From Archilochus colubris (lineage: Eukaryota; Chordata; Aves; Apodiformes; Trochilidae): 64,000 nt of DNA. Positions 58,301 through 64,000 of this stretch are shown here, piece by piece; within the stretch, counting starts at the first letter, position 1; each line of letters starts with the position of its first letter. Location of the stretch: the NCBI GenBank assembly GCA_023079485.1, contig CM041103.1:11558003-11622002 (forward strand). Direction: 5' to 3'. Under the pieces are notes generated by a model that was not told the DNA's origin, made no database searches, and was given only the letters and a program-made list of their open reading frames with translations. The position numbers were made by a program, and so were the translations under genes.

Positions 58301-60700
58301 CTTGTATTGCCCTGAACTCAAATGTCTATTGCCCTATACTGTTGTACTTGTATTGCCCTGTACTTGTGTGTGTATTGTCCTGAACTGTTGTACTTGTATT
58401 GCCTTGAACTCAAATGTGTATTGCCTTATACTTGAATGTACATTGCCTTGAACTGTTGAACTTGTATTGCCTTGAACTTTTGTGCTTGTATTGCCTTGTA
58501 CTCGAATGTGCATTGCCTTGTACTGTTGTACTTGTATTGCCTTGAACTGTTGTACTTGTATTGCCTTGTACTCGAATATGCATTGCCTTGTACTGTTGTA
58601 CTTGTATTGCCTTGAACTTTTGTGATTGTATTGCCTTGTACTTCAATGTGCATTGCCTTGAACTGTTGTACTTGTATTGCCTTGAACTGTTGTACTTGTG
58701 TTGCCTTGTACTCGAATGTGCATTGCCTTGAACTGTTGTACTTGTGTTGCCTTGAACTGTTGTACTTGTGTTGCCTTGAACTTGTATGTGTTGCCTTGAA
58801 CTGTTGTACTTGTGTTGCCTTGAACTGTTGTACTTGTGTTGCCTTGTACTCGAATGTGCATTGCCTTGTACTGTTGTACTTGTATTGCCTTGAACTGTTG
58901 TACTTGTATTGCCTTGTACTCGAATGTGCATTGCCTTGAACTGTTGTACTTGTATTGCCTTGAACTGTTGTACTTGTATTGCCTTGTACTCGAATGTGCA
59001 TTGCCTTGAACTGTTGTACTTGTATTGCCTTGAACTGTTGTACTTGTATTGCCTTGAACTGTTGTACTTGTATTGCCTTGTACTCGAATGTGCATTGCCT
59101 TGTACTGTTGTACTTGTATTGCCTTGAACTGTTGTACTTGTATTGCCTTGAACTCGAATGTGCATTGCCTTGTACTGTTGTTATTGCCTTGTACTGTTGT
59201 ACTTGTGTTGCCTTGTACTGTTGTACTTGTATTGCCTTGAACTGTTGTACTTGTATTGCCTTGAACTGTTGTACTTGTATTGCCTTGAACTGTTGTACTT
59301 GTATTGCCTTGTACTCGAATGTGCATTGCTTGCCTTGAACTGTTGTACTTGTATTGCCTTGAACTGTTGTGTATATTGCCTTGAACTGTTGTACTTGTAT
59401 TGCCTTGTACTCGAATGTGCATTGCCTTGAACTGTTGTACTTGTATTGCCTTGAACTGTTGTACTTGTATTGCCTTGTACTCGAATGTGCATTGCCTTGA
59501 ACTGTTGTACTTGTATTGCCTTGAACTGTTGTACTTGTATTGCCTTGTACTCGAATGTGCATTGCCTTGAACTGTTGTACTTGTATTGCCTTGAACTGTT
59601 GTACTTGTATTGCCTTGTACTCGAATGTGCATTGCCTTGAACTGTTGTACTTGTATTGCCTTGAACTGTTGTACTTGTATTGCCTTGAACTGTTGTACTT
59701 GTATTGCCTTGTACTCGAATGTGCATTGCCTTGTACTGTTGTACTTGTATTGCCTTGAACTGTTGTACTTGTATTGCCTTGAACTGTTGTACTTGTATTG
59801 CCTTGAACTGTTGTACTTGTATTGCCTTGAACTGTTGTACTTGTATTGCCTTGAACTGTTGTACTTGTGTTGCCTTGAACTGTTGTACTTGTATTGCCTT
59901 GAACTGTTGTACTTGTATTGCCTTGAACTGTTGTACTTGTATTGCCTTGTACTCGAATGTGCATTGCCTTGTACTGTTGTACTTGTATTGCCTTGAACTG
60001 TTGTACTTGTATTGCCTTGAACTGTTGTACTTGTATTGCCTTGAACTGTTGTACTTGTATTGCCTTGTACTCGAATGTGCATTGCCTTGAACTGTTGTAC
60101 TTGTATTGCCTTGAACTGTTGTACTTGTATTGCCTTGAACTGTTGTACTTGTATTGCCTTGAACTGTTGCTTGTTTCCTTGTACTCGAATGTGCATTGCC
60201 TTGAACTGTTGTACTTGTATTGCCTTGAACTGTTGTACTTGTATTGCCTTGAACTGTTGTACTTGTATTGCCTTGAACTGTTGTACTTGTATTGCCTTGA
60301 ACTGTTGTACTTGTATTGCCTTGTACTCGAATGTGTATTGCCTTGAACTGTTGTACTTGTATTGCCTTGAACTCGAATGTGCATTGCCTTGAACTGTTGT
60401 ACTTGTATTGCCTTGAACTGTTGTACTTGTGTTGCCTTGTACTCGAATGTGCATTGCCTTGAACTGTTGTACTTGTATTGCCTTGAACTGTTGTACTTGT
60501 ATTGCCTTGTACTCGAATGTGCATTGCCTTGAACTGTTGTACTTGTATTGCCTTGAACTGTTGTACTTGTATTGCCTTGTACTCGATTGTGCAATGCCTT
60601 GTACTCGAATATGTATTGCCTTGTACTGTTGTACTTGTTATGCCCTGTACTTGAATATGTATTGCCTTGTACTGCTGTACTTGTATTGCCTTGTAATGTG
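58301..60700 (+). repeat. 24/22-bp minisatellite with its own higher-order pattern
   Basis: The main unit, 24 bp, reads GCCTTGAACTGTTGTACTTG+TATT. A 22-bp variant GCCTTGTACTCGAATGTGCA+TT is interspersed. At 59,410-59,620 the pattern is 24+24+22 = 70 bp; elsewhere more 24-mers intervene. Because 24 is divisible by 3 and the unit lacks stops in several frames, very long spurious open frames appear on both strands. Confidence 0.95.
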
Positions 60701-60863
60701 TTGATTTTTGTTTTTAATATAGTTCTTAGTTATTACTCTGTAGTTGTAGCTTCAGGTTCTTGCAAGGGTAGATGGTTTAGTTTTTGTGGGCTAGCTTGCT
60801 TGTATCATAGTGGTTTAGGTGTAGCTAGTGCTTGTACATTGTGTGTTGAGGTAACAATTGTTT

Positions 60864-61051
60864 CCTTTTCAGGTACTTAAAAAAAATACTTAGAATAAAA
60901 AAGCCCCAGCTGGGGGATTTTTTTTTTGCTCCCCCAGCTGGGTTTTTTTTTCCCGGGTCCCGGTCGGTCTGTGAGGCGATGTTCATCGCCTATGTTTGGA
61001 TCCAGAAAGACCTGGGACCTGGGTTTTGGCAGGCAGGATGATTTAGGAGGC
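60864..61051 (+). repeat. Hairpin segment, copy 1
   Basis: Starts with CTTTTCAGGTACTTAAAAAA (an acceptor-like border). It contains an inverted repeat (60,904-60,917 with 60,930-60,942, CCCCAGCTGGGGGA, loop T-rich) and a short perfect hairpin AGGCGATGTTCATCGCCT (60,974-60,991), then GACCTGGGACCTGGG. Copy 2 lies 392 bp downstream. Confidence 0.85.
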
Positions 61052-61255
61052 TCCCAGGAGCAACATTCCTGAGGAGTGTGGTGGATGAAGGGTGTAGGTG
61101 GATAGAAGCAGAGGAAGTGTAGTTGGTATCTGAGAGCTGGTAGTGGCTTGTGCAGTAGTGCAATGAGGGTTGAGGAATTTTATTGGCAGTGTTAGGTAAT
61201 AAGAGATTTTGGTGGTAGGTCTTGTCTGTGTGTGTAGAGATGACAACTTTTTCCC

Positions 61256-61443
61256 TTTCAGGTACTTAAAAAAAAACAAACTTAGAATAAAAAAACCCCA
61301 GCTGGGGGATTTTTTTTTTGCTCCCCCAGCTGGGTTTTTTTTTCCCGGGTCCCGGTCGGTCTGTGAGGCGATGTTCATCGCCTATGTTTGGATCCAGAAA
61401 GACCTGGGACCTGGGTTTTGGCAGGCAGGGTGATTTAGGAGGC
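61256..61443 (+). repeat. Hairpin segment, copy 2
   Basis: Nearly identical to copy 1 with a few extra A residues. Inverted repeat at 61,296-61,309 with 61,322-61,334; short hairpin at 61,366-61,383. Sequence between the copies (61,052-61,255) is unrelated to the duplicated part. Confidence 0.85.
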
Positions 61444-61730
61444 CTCCAGGAGCACAGCTCCTGGGGAGCATTGTGGATTCATGGCAGAAGTGGGTGCCAA
61501 TGATAGTAAAACGTAATTGGGATCTTTGCAGGAGAGGGCTGCATAGGTGTTGTGTCAGAGGGGTAGTTTGGAGAATTGGAAGGTAACACAGAGAATGTAA
61601 GTCAGGCAGATGTTGTGCATGGTCCTTAGTTTTATCTGTAAGTCATTTGTTTAGAGAAAGTAATTGTAAAGATGTATTAGGTGTCTGGAACAAATGGGAG
61701 CTAGTATAAAAAGGCATTTTTCCTGCTTTT
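61444..61730 (+). other. Sequence before the poly(A) array
   Basis: No repeat or exon recognised. AGTATAAAAAGGC near 61,702 looks TATA-like and sits about 60 bp before the first AATAAA, so an LTR-like origin is possible. Confidence 0.3.
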
Positions 61731-61734
61731 GTGT

Positions 61735-62020
61735 ACTGTGTCATTATTTCCTTGCTTAGGGACCAATAAAACTTGAATAAAGCTGTGTTTTGCCTTGCTG
61801 TGTCTTGTGTCATTGTTTCCTTGGTTAGGTACCAATAAAACTTGAACAAAGCTGTGTTTTGCCTTGCTGCGTCTCATGTCATTGTTTCCTTGGTTAGGGA
61901 CCAATAAAACTTGAATAAAGCTGTGTTTTGCCTTGCTGCGTCTCATGTCATTGTTTCCTTGGTTAGGGACCAATAAAACTTGAATAAAGCTGTGTTTTGC
62001 CTTGCTGTGTCCTGTATCAT
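61735..62020 (+). terminator. Tandem polyadenylation-signal array, four 69-bp units
   Basis: ACCAATAAAACTTGAATAAA (second unit AACAAA) occurs at 61,762, 61,831, 61,900 and 61,969. Each unit carries two AATAAA-type hexamers 13 bp apart, followed by GCTGTGTTTTGCC, a GU-rich downstream element. This is the arrangement of a polyadenylation site, repeated four times on the plus strand, at the end of the block that starts with the tandem promoters. Confidence 0.8.
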
Positions 62021-62109
62021 TATTTTTTAAGGTAGGTTTTGTATGTTGTGTCTTTGTAGTGACTGGATTGGCTGTGTATGTCTGTCTCGGTGTGCCTGTG
62101 TATGTCTGT

Positions 62110-62695
62110 GTCAAATCCTATTTGTCTCTCTCTTGTCTGAGTTGGCCAACTCATTCTCTACTGTCCACTTTGTTCTTGTCTTTCCCTCTTCTACTGCCTC
62201 TTTCTGTCTCCTACTGTCTTTCTCATTATCTCTTATATTGTCTTTCTCTCTTGTACTTCTTTCTCTTGTACTTTCTTCTTCCTCTTTCTCTATTTTCTCT
62301 TTCTCTATTTTCTCTTTCTCTATTTTCTCTTTCTCTATTTTCTCTTTCTCTATTTTCTCTTTCTCTATTTTCTCTTTCTCTATTTTCTCTTTCTCTCCTA
62401 TTTTCTCTTTCTCTCCTATTTTCTCTTTCTCTTTCTCTCCTATTTTCTCTTTCTCTTTCTCTCCTATTTTCTCTTTCTCTCCTATTTTCTCTTTCTCTCC
62501 TATTTTCTCTTTCTCTTTCTCTCCTATTTTCTCTTTCTCTCCTATTTTCTCTTTCTCTCTCTCCTATTTTCTCTTTCTCTCCTTTCTCTTTCTCTTTCTC
62601 TCCTTTCTCTTTCTCTTTCTCTCCTATTTTCTCTTTCTCTCTCTTTCTCTTTCTCTCCTATTTTCTCTTTCTCTCTCTTTCTCTTTCTCTCCTAT

Positions 62696-62737
<42 letters not shown>

Positions 62738-63624
62738 CTATTTTCTCTTTCTCTTTCTCTCCTATTTTCTCTTTCTCTTTCTCTTTCTCTCCTATTTTCT
62801 CTTTCTCTTTCTCTTTCTCTCCTATTTTCTCTTTCTCTTTCTCTCTCTTTTTCTCTTTCTCTCCTATTTTCTCTTTCTCTTTCTCTCTCCTATTTTCTCT
62901 TTCTCTTTCTCTCCTATTTTCTCTTTCTCTTTCTCTCCTATTTTCTCTTTCTCTTTCTCTCCTATTTTCTCTTTCTCTTTCTCTCTATTTTCTCTTTCTC
63001 TTTCTCTCCTATTTTCTCTTTCTCTTTCTCTCCTATTTTCTCTTTCTCTTTCTCTCTATTTTCTCTTTCTCTTTCTCTCCTTTTCTCTTTCTCTTTCTCT
63101 CCTATTTTCTCTTTCTCTTTCTCTCCTATTTTCTCTTTCTCTTTCTCTCTATTTTCTCTTTCTCTTTCTCTCCTATTTTCTCTTTCTCTTTCTCTCCTAT
63201 TTTCTCTTTCTCTTTCTCTCCTATTTTCTCTTTCTCTTTCTCTTTTTTCTCTTTCTCTTTCTCTCTTTTCTCTTTCTCTTTCTCTCCTATTTTCTCTTTC
63301 TCTTTCTCTCTTTTTCTCTTTCTCTTTCTCTCCTATTTTCTCTTTCTCTTTCTCTCCTATTTTCTCTTTCTCTTTCTCTCCTATTTTCTCTTTCTCTTTC
63401 TCTTTCTCTCCTATTTTCTCTTTCTCTTTCTCTTTCTCTCCTATTTTCTCTTTCTCTTTCTCTTTCTCTTTCTCTTTTTCTCTTTCTCTCTTTCTCTTTC
63501 TCTTTCTCTTTCTCTTTCTCTTTCTCTTTCTCTTTCTCTTTCTCTTTCTCTTTCTCTTTCTCTTTCTCTTTCTCTTTCTCTTTCTCTTTCTCTTTCTCTT
63601 TCTCTTTCTCTTTCTCTTTCTCTT

Positions 63625-63657
<33 letters not shown>

Positions 63658-64000
63658 TTCTCTTTCTCTTTCTCTTTCTCTTTCTCTTTCTATTTTCTCT
63701 TTCTCTTTCTCTTTCTCTTTCTCTTTCTCTTTCTCTTTCTCTTTCTCTTTCTCTTTCTCTTTCTCTTTCTCTTTCTCTTTCTCTTTCTCTTTCTCTTTCT
63801 CTTCTTTCTCTTTCTCTCCTATTTTCTCTTTCTCTTTCTCTCTCCTATTTTCTCTTTCTCTTTCTCTCCCTATTTTCTCTTTCTCTTTCTCTCTCCTATT
63901 TTCTCTTTCTCTTTCTCTCTCCTATTTTCTCTTTCTCTTTCTCTCCTATTTTCTCTTTCTCTTTCTCTCCTATTTTCTTTTTCTCTTTCTCTCTTCTACT
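62110..64000 (+). repeat. Polypyrimidine (CTTTCT-type) satellite, runs off the window
   Basis: Plus strand almost entirely C and T. Two textures: units like CTCCTATTTTCTCTTTCT of varying length, and pure (TTTCTC)n over about 63,480-63,790. A short TCTCTATTTTCTCTTTC run starts at about 62,285. Perfect mirror symmetry over long stretches favours triplex (H-DNA) formation. Confidence 0.97.

Noticed and set aside
58426..60594. Open frame of 722 codons on the minus strand (and 603 and 447 codons in other frames)
   Set aside because: It is an effect of the 24-bp repeat, which has no stops in several frames. Peptide is the same eight residues repeated in every frame, and there is no promoter or coding bias.

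Overview
This is vertebrate nuclear DNA, almost certainly from a bird. The evidence is a near full-length CR1 LINE ending in an ATTCTATG tail, several other CR1 fragments, avian-type ERV solo LTRs with 5-bp target duplications, short introns and CpG-island promoters. I found no bacterial genes, CRISPR arrays, rRNA or tRNA genes.

Layout. (1) 1-10,816, minus strand: the 5' two thirds of SMTNL2 (smoothelin-like 2). Six exons join in consistent phase, and the remaining calponin-homology exons lie beyond the left edge. Its start sits in a CpG island at about 10.3-11.3 kb. (2) 11.3-17.7 kb: mostly unremarkable, with a second CpG island at about 14.6-15.1 kb and one isolated copy of the repeated module described next. 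(3) 17.7-40.5 kb and 50.5-55.9 kb: a tandemly amplified locus. Its monomer of about 1.75 kb carries an ordered set of seven short exon-like modules (called F-E-D-C-B-A-G here). Most modules are 40-100 bp, most have AG and GT-type borders, and they are separated by introns of about 80-150 bp. Between 24.7 and 38.7 kb, monomers of about 1.72 and 2.72 kb alternate as a higher-order repeat of about 4,445 bp, in three near-identical copies plus a partial fourth. A CR1 element (about 19.39-23.07 kb, broken by two stops and one frameshift) is inserted in this block. (4) 40.9-48.4 kb: a transposon- and satellite-rich interruption. It holds two solo LTRs of one family, remnants of another ERV, and a 66-bp minisatellite whose units pair YY1-like and ETS-like sites. 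(5) 48.9-50.5 kb: five tandem 329-bp units, each with a TATATAA box, a short first-exon-like segment and a perfect GTAAGAAC donor. A single related promoter lies at 18.5 kb. (6) 56.2-62.0 kb: a perfect 22-bp CpG-rich minisatellite, a long 24/22-bp minisatellite, a 392-bp duplicated hairpin segment, and four 69-bp units each with two AATAAA signals. (7) 62.1 kb to the end: a polypyrimidine (CTTTCT-type) satellite running off the window.

The most notable candidate is the right-hand block. Tandem TATA promoters, then tandem multi-exon monomers, then tandem minisatellites, then tandem poly(A) signals, all on the plus strand, look like one transcription unit of about 13 kb in which nearly every part has been amplified separately. 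Whether its product is protein or long non-coding RNA cannot be settled from sequence alone. Modules F-E-D-C can be read in one continuous phase in several copies, but the phase does not carry cleanly into B, and some copies carry stops.
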